NCBI GenBank assembly: GCA_947650285.1
Contig: CANTFL010001335.1
Span: 186,001 to 250,000 of the forward strand
Source: Hyaloperonospora brassicae
Taxonomy: Eukaryota > Oomycota > Peronosporomycetes > Peronosporales > Peronosporaceae
Reading direction: 5' to 3'
DNA length: 64,000 nt
Shown: positions 55,281 through 64,000 of the stretch, in pieces
Layout of the letters: each line of letters starts with the position of its first letter
How positions within the stretch are numbered: the stretch's first letter is position 1
Notes under the pieces: generated by a model
Told to the model about the DNA's origin: nothing
Database searches by the model: none
The model's input: the letters and a program-made list of their open reading frames with translations, nothing else
Program-made: the position numbers and the translations under genes

Positions 55281-57345
55281 ATGCACCAGTGTCTGCAGTG
55301 CCGCCGATCGCTCGAGAGCGAGCTGCTTAGCGCGCCAGGTACGAGTGCAGTCGCTGTTGAGTGGCGTGATATGGGATGCAAAGATGCGCAGCTGTCCGCT
55401 GATGTGTGTTGAACGGTGTGGCGTGCAGTATTGGGCGAGTCGTACGTGCTTCTTCCGACGGCGAGCGCGTCGCAGAGCATGTTGCTGCTGCAGAAGCTGC
55501 CTGCGAGTGCGGGACGGCCGCCAGAGATGGACGAGTCGGGTGTGTTTGGCGATGATCTGTACGCGAGTGCGCGCTACAATCTCTCGCTACAGCAGCAGCA
55601 CGAAGAGGAGCAGAGGAAGCAACAGGCGCAGCGTCGTCAGAAACTGCAGCAGCGACAGCGACGTCGCGAGCAAAAGCTACGAGATGGCTACACTTTTGAC
55701 GCTGCTGCTACTGCTTGTGGTGATGGGGGTACTGGACATTACTGTGCGCCTCAAGTGGGTCGCACACGTCATGATCGAGAAAGAAGTGATTTAGCAATGG
55801 ACGACAGTTTAGTGGCAGTGCCGACGTACGCAGATCTCAGCCATCACGTCCGCCTGCTCACGATGCAACAGGCTCATTGGTGAGTCTTGTCGCTTGTCGT
55901 GACGTGTGCATGTGGCGGTCTTGTCATGGGTATTGTGCTGAGGTCTCTACTGGATGGGGTGATGCTGCAGCGCGGGGCTGCCTGTGACGACCCCATTGTG
56001 CAAGGAGTGCGTGGACGGCATGGTCACGATCATTGACGGGTGTGATCGTTTTCTAGACTTTCGTGACAACGCGTGTGGTGGCAATCTAATAGTTACTGCT
56101 GTTGTAGACGCGCTGAACGGGCTCGGTATGAAAAGCGCTGCTTTGTGGGGTTCCTGCATAAGACAACGAGCTCGAGCGTTCACAACGAAGATATTGAGCG
56201 CATTGATGACAAGATCCGCTTTGTACGTGCATGAAGCTAGTGTGCTTTTTCCCACTTGATGTTCATTGTTTTTTCTGCGTGACAATGGAGCAGTATGAGA
56301 GCGAGTTGAATGCCTTGGAGGAGAATCTAAAGCTGATGGAGGAAGAGAGGGAAGATTTGGCCAAGCAAGCAGAGGTGATTGACAAAGAGGAGGAAGCTCT
56401 TGTGCGTGAAGAAGTAGACATGTGGCACCATCTTAATGAGCTGCAGCTGCAAGAAGCTGTTTATCGCGAGATGCGGGACACTGGCACGGCGCAAGTCGAT
56501 GCGATGGAGCGCAATGTGGCGCAGGCCAAGCACTTGAACATCCTGACGGACATGTTTGTCATTGGCAACGATGGCACGTTTGGAACCATCAACCATTTCC
56601 GTATGGGTCACTCGGCGTCGTTTTCGGTGGAATGGAACGAGATAAATGCAGCTTTTGGTGAGTGTGCTTTGCTAATGCAGACCCTAGCGAGCATCGTTGG
56701 TCTGGAGTTTTCCGAGTACGTCTGACGATCCCAATGCTACAATCGGGTTGAGTCTTGCTGCGTTTGCTGACAACTGACGAATGCTGTCTCGTGTTGTAGC
56801 TTTAAGATCGTGCCGCTAGGGAGCTACTCGAAAATGATCCGAACGAGTAATTTCCGCATGGAGTACTGCCTGTAAGTTATGTGTTGCGGAGACGTGTCAT
56901 CGCTGAGACAAAATGCTGATGTTTGCACTTTCTGCGTGGTAGACACGGTTCGGACCAGCAGAACTTCGCTGAGTCTCACTTCAACTTGGGTCTAGGCGCG
57001 TGGCTCACATGTCTTGGCCAGCTCATGGCCTTTGTCCGGCTTCGAGACCCATCGATCCGATTTCCCTACAAGGTCACGAAGCGTTCCATTGGGAATTACT
57101 CCATTTTGTTTCTGAAAAACAAGCACAAGGAGTGGACCAAGGCGCTCAAGTACGCGCTGACGAACTTGAAGTGGCTGCTTATGTGGGTCTCGGCGCGTGG
57201 ATACAGCATAGCCACGTCGGATGTTGCCGCTTTGACCACTGCCGCCGCTACAAGCACATCTACTCCTGTTTCTGATGCCGGCTCCGCAGTCGTACGCTCC
57301 AGTAGCGCAAAGCAGAGCGTTATAGTTACGGAGCACTTCTCGTAA
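55281..57345 (+). CDS. ATG6: Beclin-1/Atg6/Vps30, 7 exons
   Basis: Subunit of the Vps34 PI3-kinase complexes in autophagy and endosome sorting. Exons: 55281-55338, 55429-55879, 55971-56039, 56108-56222, 56294-56715, 56800-56871, 56943-57345; frames close exactly to 529 residues. Exon 1 gives MHQCLQCRRSLES, the N-terminal CxxC; the second CxxC (PLCKEC) is in exon 3, about residue 178. A coiled coil fills about 232-311. The BARA domain starts at NILTDMFVIGNDGTFGTINH (313 on), the most recognisable Beclin segment, followed by VPLGSYSKMI and the C-terminal helical part (WTKALKYALTNLKWLLMWV). Between the CxxC motifs lies a Gln/Arg-rich insert. The exon 5 acceptor could be 56291 or 56294, changing one Gln. 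Introns are 68-91 bp. Confidence 0.88.
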
Positions 57346-57587
57346 ACTTGTATTGCAGGTCAAAATGAATATGCACATGTGACAGAGTGTCGTCTACCGT
57401 CTGTCTACCTTCCTCCTTCTATGCCTTGAGCTACGCTACAACCACCCGAGCGGTATTGCAGTATGCTTCTGCCGTCCTCCTTCTTTGAGCTCTCGAGTAA
57501 ATGTCTTGTACAACGTGGAGGTTCGGCAATGCGCTCAAGACTTGCAAGCAGTCGTCTAAATAATCTCGCAGCGGCGCGTTGTTAAGC
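57346..57587. other. Convergent 3' spacer
   Basis: 242 bp between the ends of Beclin and the next gene on the opposite strand; no gene seen. Confidence 0.6.
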
Positions 57588-59049
57588 TTAGTTCGTAGGC
57601 TCTTCTGGCTCAATCGCCTGTCGCTTTGCCTTCATCGACTCGGCATCTTGATCGTCCGATATGTTGCATTGTTCACTCGCCGCATCGACGCTCGCTTCGG
57701 CTGGCAATGGCCGCTTCTTGCCAAGTTTATCGCCCAGGTCAATGCTGAGGCCGCCCGAGTCTGCTCTCTTCTCGGCTTCCGGTTCTTCGTCCGAGTTTGT
57801 GTCATGCGCTTCGCTGAAGAAGTGGATCAGCAGTCTAGCATCTTCACATTTGGGCTGCGGTACACAAGCTGCCACGGACCGACGTAATCCATCGCTGTGC
57901 TTCGTGTTCGGCAGAATCTTGCGACCACGCACGGATACAGCAAGAGAAGACGGCAGCGGTGCCAATGAAACACGCTGGGTACCTGTACCGATCGCTCCCG
58001 TGTCAAGCGACTCCAGAAAGCGAGATTCCACGATGGCCAGCTCTTCACGAGCGAGTCGAATGGCCCGGCGGTTTGCAGGATTGTTTTCCACGGCCCGGAA
58101 GACCTGCTTACCAATTGAGCTATTGCCCTTGAGCTTCTTGGTCACGCGCATAGCTTCGCAGTTCAGGCGCTTCGCGAGGTACCAGCGCAGCGACGTACCA
58201 TCTTCAACATCCAACAGCCCGCGCTTGAAAAAGTGGATGATCAGGTTTGTAAAACTCTCCTCTTCAGCAGTCCATTTTCCACTTCGCAGGCCTGGCGAAC
58301 ACTTGGATTTCGTAGACCGTTTCTTAGGTGCTGAGCTGGCAGCAGCAGCAAACCTCCCGGCACGAGACACAGAGGTGAGCACCGCAGCAGCTTTGTTCGC
58401 TGCACGGACACTTTGCTGCTGCTGGTCCCGCGTCTCGGTCAACGTGTCCAGCTCGTCTCGCGATTCATCCAACGACTCGTGCAGACGCAGCGTGTCGTAG
58501 AAATGGCAGTCAGCTTCCTGCAAGCTGCTTCGTCCACTGTGTGCCAAACTCGCAATGACATGTGCCACGGAAGCTCCTGCCGTCATGCCGACGCTTGGAC
58601 TGGAGCTGCTCGTGTCTTTCTTGCTGGATGCAGCAGCACTGTCGACGCTCTGGGTACTGCTTACCATCGACAACATGGTCTCGAATGCAGTCTCTCGTGC
58701 TTTGCGTGACGATGTGGGCACTGACGTCTGGTGCACTAGAGGCCACGTAGAAAACGGGTTAGTCAATCAAAAGACAGACTGAGTGACTGACTGACAGAGC
58801 TCTCACGACGTCGTTGACGCCCACTGTCCCAAATGTATTCGGATGACTGCAACTCGAGCCGCTGTCCAGCAGCTCCGACGTCGTCTTGCAACAGCTCTGG
58901 CAACAACCACAATGCAAACGTCTTCGAAGGACGTGGCGTTCAAATTGAAGTTCCGCTTGGAATTCGACAGTGGCGTCCAACGCTTCAAGTAGAGCGCCGC
59001 AGAGAGAGAGAGAGAGAGTCAGCGGCGCTGGGAAACACACGTCCACCAT
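57588..59049 (-). CDS. Stramenopile-type conserved protein of unknown function, 2 exons
   Basis: Exon 2 (58727-57588) carries the core: after a Ser/Lys-rich linker comes GKWTAEEESFTNLIIHFF, KRGLLDVEDG and SLRWYLAKRLNCEAMRVTKK, followed by SSIGKQVF. I associate this block (a small helical domain that starts like a Myb/SANT repeat) with many diatom and oomycete proteins of unknown role. The C-terminus is acidic with nuclear-localisation-like KKRPLP and KAKRQA. Exon 1 (59049-58807) is inferred: it starts MVDVCFPAPL, has a Cys-rich stretch (LHCGCCQSCCK) and joins in phase 0 through an 79-bp intron with a CTAAC branch-like site. Total about 460 residues. If exon 1 is wrong, the first ATG of exon 2 is at 58676. 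Probably nuclear; DNA binding is only an inference. Confidence 0.62.
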
Positions 59050-60787
59050 TCAAAGGCTGAGGCATTTTCCTGCCAAAAAGAGACGTACGCTCGGGGCGTT
59101 TGCACTCGGGTTTTGTATGCAGCTGCGACACGCCGTCTTGTTCGGGCAAACTCCTAAACAGCTGCTGCCGTGGCGCGCTGCTACGACGCGACACGACGCG
59201 ATTGGCCAATCAGCGGCGGTCATGTCACTTGCATGCGGCTTTGCGCTAAAAATAGAGACGTGGCTGAGCTCAGGAGGGACACCGGCGGCTTGGCCCGATG
59301 TCGGTAATAGAGCGATCGCGGGCGTACCGCGTCGTTCTCGACCAGACGCGCGGCTCGGGATGCGACGGCCGGGCCCATCAGTGCGCCAGCTGTGTGTCGG
59401 TCGGTGCGCGCTCGACCAGGCGATTCTTCTGGTTCTGGCTGGATCGGCTCGCGCAAGTTGATTGGCGGAAACTACTTTTGACGAATCCGATGCGAGAAAG
59501 GAAGTTGAAGTCGTGCGGCTCGACGAATGGCGACGCGACATTTCGCTTGCTTCAACTTGATTGCGGCCTCGTGGGGAGTGTGCGGTGCAACCCTAACGAC
59601 GCTCGGGCAGACGACAAAAGCGGATTTTCTTGGTGCGTACATAAACAGGCAGGACAGCACTTCAAGCTTCGACTTGGTGTTTGTATGGCAAGCGATAAGT
59701 GGCCCCGATTGTTGCCCTGCAGCAGGTGGGTACAATGCAACGACGTGCGCAAGGGCTGCAGTGTGTCCAGCTGTGAGTATTGTGTCCCACGCCGCATGAG
59801 CTTCACGCACCTCTCCCGATTGAATCGCCCACACGACCGCACGACAAGTGGCTGTTGCTGCGATTTCGTTTGCGACTTGACGGCCAGTTCTGTTCATCTT
59901 TTGGTATTGAAAGCTGTTTGTGTCGTTGCAAGTCGACACGTGGCTACAGCAGATACACTCAATGAGCCATCATCACCTTCTTTACAAGTCCATAGCTCTA
60001 GCCGTCGCCTTGGACTCGACTGTATTTTCGATAGCAGCCCATAGCGCGTCAACTTTATGGTACGCGCTCTACTGCTACTGACGGGAGCACTTCACGGTAC
60101 TGCCATCGATCCCACGTCTGCACACGAGCACGGGATGACACGCAGGCGCTTGTCCATGTGGTGAACGAGAAAGCAAAAGAAGCCGGTAAGAGAGCTTTGA
60201 CGTGATCGAAGCGGACCGGTCTGGACTTTAGGCACTTGCTGGCCGCGAAAGAGTTGAAGCTGCTTGCGCTGGTCGGTGGCTCTCTCACCGCTGGCGAGCA
60301 TTCAGGTCTTCCGATATGCCGCCGTACACAGACGGTGACGACAAGCGACACATTCTCCATCCATGTCCACGACGCCGAGCTCGTGGACGTCCTCGTTTCC
60401 GATTACTTGATCGGTAAGTGAATTCGCTTGCCTTGATAATGTGCACATGTGTGAGATGTAATTCGTACAACTCGTAGAAGAGATCTCTCGGCCTCGATGC
60501 ACTATCCCGGTCATCTCCTGTGCCCTTTCCTCCTCTGACGGATATCACGATGTGGTGGTGATTGCATTGAGGGGGCAATTGATACATTCGGCGGTTACGT
60601 CCTTTTCAATGTACTCATTGCTAGCGACGTCATGTACGCTGTGAATGGCCCTGCAATGACCACCATGTCGCTAGAGAACCAGTCGGACACCAATCTCCCT
60701 ACATTGATTGAGGTCACTACGAGCACATGGTCGACTTTGCATTCCGTTGCTACAGAAGGGCATCGAGGTCAACGGAAGTGCGGTCAT
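59050..60787. other. Spacer without a supportable gene
   Basis: The 59.3-60.0 kb part contains a 248-codon + strand frame that overlaps equally long frames on the other strand and shows no domain. At 60.09-60.42 kb two pieces look coding (TQALVHVVNEKAKEA, then ALAGRERVEAACAGRWLSHR) separated by a GTAAG...TTTAG interval, but their phases do not join, so I treat them as a possible relic. From 60.45 kb composition falls to AT-rich flank. Confidence 0.4.
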
Positions 60788-61178
60788 TGTAACGGGGCAG
60801 CCCGTTACATGGAATTGTCACTTTAAAGAAAGTGACAATAAAGGATATGAAGTTGAATATTCTTTTAACAATATTGCCGAAGCGGTGATATTGAAGGGTC
60901 GACCAAAGAGTCTGTTCATTGGTTGATATCTTGATGATATCAACCCACCAATCGCCGCAAGACGCGCGCAATGAGTGGTGACGAGACGTCACCATACACT
61001 CAGTTATCTTAGCATAATTAAGTTAAGTCAAACAGAGAGACAGTAGTTAAAAGACTTAATTATATTAATATAACAGTTCTGCTTTTACCTTATCTACGCT
61101 TCCTCGCTTGCCTTGTTTACGTCTGTCGGGGCACCGATACCCTTGCATTAAGTTCACGCAAGGGTGTGCCCCGTTACA
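60788..61178 (+). mobile_element. LTR (copy 2), complete, with 12-bp terminal inverted repeats
   Basis: The 391-bp unit starts TGTAACGGGGCA and ends TGCCCCGTTACA, a perfect inverted pair with LTR-type TG..CA ends. The start is part of a palindrome (60788-60809), followed by a perfect 11-bp hairpin (60814-60824 with 60829-60839). The end is folded into a long hairpin (61128-61172: 7 + 8 paired bases, a 4-nt bulge and an 11-nt loop). An internal block at 60949-60985 matches the other copies. No internal coding region adjoins it, so it behaves as a solo LTR. Its flanks (GTCAT and ACGAG) do not match, so no target duplication is seen. Orientation is arbitrary. Confidence 0.65.
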
Positions 61179-61195
61179 ACGAGTGAGGAAGGATA

Positions 61196-61970
61196 GTGGG
61201 GCTTAGAGAGGCCGGTCTGAGCATGCGCGCCATAAAACATCTTACCACACGGAGACTCAACAATATATATCGGGTGGTCTTCCTTGTCTCTCCTCTACAG
61301 ACGGAATGCCGAGGACACGCTCCACCCATCTCGAAGCGACATGTTCGACTTCTTTTGCGCACCTCTGCGCAGAGAACCTGTCCGCCGCCCAACTTAAGGT
61401 CGAGCTAAGCCTTTCGGTGTCTGTACGTAGCGTGCAGCGTATTCCAGAGACGTCGACTGGCTTGTGTGCCTTTAGATGGAGAACACGTTGCCGCATACAG
61501 TCTCGGACATGGGTGCACGCAAATTCTGGACTAAGGACATGCTGCTATGTGAGAATGCCGGGTCATTCAGGCATTCAATTCTTTCTCGGACGAAATAAAA
61601 TGGAATCTTGACGGACCCGACGACTTGCAGCACAAATGGCGAGATCTGAACCAGCCCGTCCACTAGAAGAAGCGATGTCAAGCCGGAGGTGCGTTCATCA
61701 CGGTTCGGACTTCTTCCAGCGCCCGTAACAAGTCGCCACTTGTTTTGCTAACAGAGAGGCAGAATTCGGATGACGACATGTGGACAGTGTCTAAATACTA
61801 CTCCCGTTTTCACATCTTAACGACGGGGCAGACGTTGCCTCTCAGCAGGACGACGCAAGCATACATGTTTTACGTCGCGGCCGAATAATTTGTCAGAGAA
61901 GTGGGAAACCACGTGAGTGACTGGCCATCAACGCCACCTGATCTCAACCCATCAGGAATTTCATGGCTAT
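61196..61970 (+). pseudogene. Decayed Tc1/mariner transposase
   Basis: Pieces of a Tc1-type transposase appear in order on the + strand in different frames: VGLREAGLSMRAIKHL (helix-turn-helix start), AENLSAAQLKVELSLSVSVRS, FSDEIKWNLDGPDD with the first catalytic Asp (codon 61589-61591), QQDDASIHV with the second Asp (about 61843), and DWPSTPPDLNP (about 61919), the usual end motif. At least two frame changes and several stops separate them, so it is inactive. Terminal inverted repeats were not found. The LTR at 60788-61178 ends 18 bp upstream of the first recognisable codon and may have inserted into or near the element's 5' end. Confidence 0.65.
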
Positions 61971-63127
61971 TATTAGTAGGCAAGTTTACGCTAATGAAAC
62001 ACAGTTCAAGCGCGTTTCTGATTTAAACGCAGCGCCAACATCGACATAGAATGCAATTCCGAATACCACACTATTGTTGCTTGTTCTCTCGACGCCGTGT
62101 CGATGTATTGAGGGGGCCGAGGAAAAGAGCATGGACTTTGCTCTAAACACAGCGAATCTTTAACTGTTATTATTCATGCTTACTAGGTGTATTCTGATAT
62201 GTATGATTTATATGTCGCAGTGTACGAACCATTTGCATATAGGTTAGGCTTTGCGTATTGCAATCGTTAACTCAGTCGGGTGTTTTTACACATAAATATA
62301 GACCACATATCTAAATGGCTACTGTGATTTGTATAACTAATTGATTAGTAAATAAACATGCGTGTGTACAAATACAAAATCCTGGTCGACCATTTAAGAT
62401 CGTCAGAAAGAAGTAGTTGATTCACCTCACCTTCATGTACAATTTCATTTGGCACAGGATGTATAGGCCATGATGTCAATCGAATCAACCAACAATCGCT
62501 GCTTGACGCGCGCAACGGGTGGTAAATGAAATCCTGCATTGTATGTTTGTACTTTGACATAGCGTAAGTAAAATATAGAAGATTTCAAAATGAGACTTAG
62601 CAATATGAGATATGTAGTTTTTCTTTTCTTCCCTCCAGAGCAAGATTTACTTAGATTGTCGATTCCTCTACACGTAGGGTGTACATGAAGTTTTCGTAGC
62701 ACATTCAATTGTACTATTCAGGTACAAGAGCTTACCAAATTATATAGCAAGAGGCGTACCCATTACATCTATTGGCATATTGTGGTCCGTTAAACGACAA
62801 CGATCCTTTCGCCCAGCTTAAACGTGTTTGGATGAAGAGAAATACTCTTACTCCATGCGTCTAAAATGACGTCAAATGAGTGACACCGAATGGCATGCCG
62901 TCGAACGGATGAGCTCTTTATTTCTTATGGTCGCCATAAGTTCATTACGTACAAACTTAATGCAGAAAAAGAATTTCGAAGTGCTTCCCCAGCAAAGCTA
63001 TTAAAAACAAATTGCTATAATTAAAGGCTCAACAGACAAATCTGTTCAGCCAGCATCAATTTAATGATGCTATGGACGGGTTGATGCACCTACATCGACC
63101 CAAAAGCTAGATTGACTATCTAAGTAC
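61971..63127. other. AT-rich spacer
   Basis: No gene seen. It contains the diverged LTR fragment at about 62440-62545 and otherwise short frames only. Confidence 0.5.
62440..62545 (+). mobile_element. Diverged LTR fragment (copy 4) of the hairpin-ended family
   Basis: The stretch ATCGCTGCTTGACGCGCGCAA followed by GGGTGGTAAATGAAATCCTG aligns by eye with the core of copy 2 (ATCGCCGCAAGACGCGCGCAA, then TGAGTGGTGA) and, on the opposite strand, with copy 1. Outer ends are not recognisable. Confidence 0.45.
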
Positions 63128-63653
63128 TGTTGGGATTTAACTAGGCTATGGAGCTTTTACTAGGATGAAGACGGCTTACGGCCGGGGATGAAAACCGAAA
63201 AGTGAGTTGTATTTCTGTTGTCCCTATCTCCAAACACGAATGGCTGGTAGAAACCGGTGACTCTCAGCCACCGATTTCGTGCCCTGTCTCCACCGTTTTT
63301 TTTATCTATCACTCGGTGATTACGTCTTGTAATATACCTTTGGTAAAAACTCTGCTTCGTCATATTCAGAATGAAAACGATTGCGTGGTTGTGGGGGGCG
63401 TATCTGCGGGTGGGTCGCAGTTCTGGTGAACCACAAACATTAGGTCGTGATTATCAGTCACAATTAACTTGCACACGGCGGGACTCGAACCCGCACTCAC
63501 CTGATTGGAATCCCCTTCCCAAAGGACTGAGGCAATCTGTTGCTCCGTCGTCATCGCTAACATCCCACATGATAACCCTGCCAAAGAACAATACAACTAA
63601 GCTAATATGCAATATACATCCTGCACATGTCGCCGCAACATCACTCACCAACA
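63128..63653 (-). mobile_element. Copia-type 3' LTR
   Basis: On the - strand a purine tract (AAGGGAGAG, 63662-63654) is followed directly by TGTTGG, and the unit ends CCAACA at 63128, giving 526 bp with 6-bp terminal inverted repeats. A polypurine tract abutting TGTTG right after the pol stop is the standard arrangement of Copia elements. It belongs to the same element as the coding remnant at 63686-64000. The 5' LTR would lie beyond the right edge. Confidence 0.6.
63474..63550 (-). repeat. tRNA-like (SINE-type) sequence with A and B boxes
   Basis: On the - strand GGTTCGAGTCC (63491-63481) is a perfect B box, inside a T-arm-like GCGGG...CCCGC stem, and TTGCCTCAGTCC (63536-63525) resembles an A box 33 bp upstream. 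The acceptor stem does not pair and no proper anticodon arm can be drawn, so it is not a functional tRNA. Oomycetes carry tRNA-derived SINEs, and this may be one inserted in the LTR, or a chance capture within the LTR itself. Confidence 0.4.
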
Positions 63654-63685
63654 CTCTCCCTTGATGTGCGTGCGATGTGTGCACC

Positions 63686-64000
63686 CTACACCGCCATGCC
63701 CAAACCCGCGATGAACTTGGTGTGCTTGTCTCTTGGAAGTGCCTTGGTGAATCAATCCGCGACTCCAATAAGCTTTCCATTTGGATTGCGCTTGATCTTT
63801 AAGACCCACTTGCAGCCGACAGCCTTCTTGCCCGGTGGCATGTCCACGAGCTTCAATGTGCTGTGTTCTTCAAGAGACTTCATATCGCTCTTCATTGCCT
63901 GCAGCCACTGGTCCTTGTAGTTGCTCTTCATCAATTCTTGATATTTGGACACTTGCTCCCCACCTTCTTCGGCCGAAAAACAGTAGAAAGCGTCGAATTG
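63686..64000 (-). pseudogene. Ty1/Copia polyprotein remnant with internal deletion, runs off the edge
   Basis: Reading - strand from 64000: DAFYCFSAEEGGEQVSKYQ, then the start of the reverse transcriptase domain (WLQAMKSDMKSLEEHSTLKL, KKAVGCKWVLKIKRNPNGK). Directly after LIGVAD and a TGA stop (63754-63752) comes FTKALPRDKHTKFIAGLGMA, the end of the RNase H domain, and the final stop at 63688-63686. About the whole catalytic RT core and most of RNase H are therefore missing between these two points. The element is defective and depends on others for movement, if it moves at all. Confidence 0.72.

Noticed and set aside
59298..60044. A 248-codon + strand frame
   Set aside because: No domain, Cys/Arg/Ser-rich, and overlapped by similar frames on the other strand.
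60086..60420. Two coding-like pieces around a GTAAG...TTTAG interval
   Set aside because: Joining them breaks phase (one nucleotide left over, zero needed), so a functional gene cannot be claimed.
60783..61183. Target-site duplication around the LTR
   Set aside because: The 5-bp flanks GTCAT and ACGAG do not match.
63474..63550. A tRNA gene on the - strand
   Set aside because: The T arm is good but the acceptor stem does not pair and no anticodon arm can be drawn; kept only as tRNA-like repeat.

Overview
The window looks like nuclear DNA of an oomycete, most likely a Peronosporales species (Phytophthora or a downy mildew). Genes are compact with short GT-AG introns (about 50-180 bp), spacers are short, and several neighbours are divergent. 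One protein (57.6-59.0 kb) carries a conserved block that I associate with stramenopiles. The GC-richer gene islands are bounded by AT-rich, gene-empty DNA holding decayed transposons. All splice junctions given are my own reading of frame continuity plus GT/AG sites; none is confirmed by transcripts.

Layout: 1-9.7 kb is AT-rich and gene-empty, with a Mutator-like transposase tail (2.7 kb) and a reverse-oriented LTR (4.4-4.9 kb). 9.75-11.5 kb is an isovaleryl-CoA dehydrogenase-like gene broken by one extra G. 13.0-16.2 kb is a five-exon BET-type bromodomain gene. 16.9-17.6 kb is a decayed Spc25-like kinetochore gene. 17.6-20.6 kb is a second AT-rich spacer with another LTR of the same family.

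The main island runs from 20.6 to 59.0 kb: D-2-hydroxyglutarate dehydrogenase (-), Rei1/ZNF622 (+), MO25 (+), a PX protein with a duplicated Cys/Trp/His motif (+), Las1 (+), mitochondrial HslU (-), Listerin/Ltn1 (+), a prenylated ubiquitin-fold protein MUB/UBL3 (-), SYS1 (-), an MFS sugar-type transporter (+), a 1,639-residue coiled-coil protein (-), a decayed unknown gene, an orphan single-pass membrane protein (+), a bestrophin-like channel (-), Beclin-1/Atg6 (+) and a stramenopile-type protein (-). MUB, SYS1, Beclin and the transporter are split by introns and needed exon-by-exon reconstruction.

59.0-64 kb is again repeat-rich: an LTR bounded by TGTAACGGGGCA/TGCCCCGTTACA, a decayed Tc1/mariner transposase directly after it, a fourth diverged LTR piece, and at the right edge a Copia element whose reverse-transcriptase start is joined directly to its RNase H end.

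Functionally the island is housekeeping. It includes three factors acting on the 60S subunit (Rei1 in late maturation, Las1 in ITS2 cleavage, Ltn1 in clearing stalled chains), protein turnover and autophagy (HslU, Ltn1, Beclin), and Golgi or membrane functions (SYS1, MUB, bestrophin). No CRISPR array, rRNA or convincing intact tRNA was seen. The items most worth following up are the hairpin-ended LTR family, the 119-bp tandem repeat filling the shared HslU/Ltn1 promoter, and the tandem C-x2-C-x3-W-x-H-C-x-C motifs of the PX protein.
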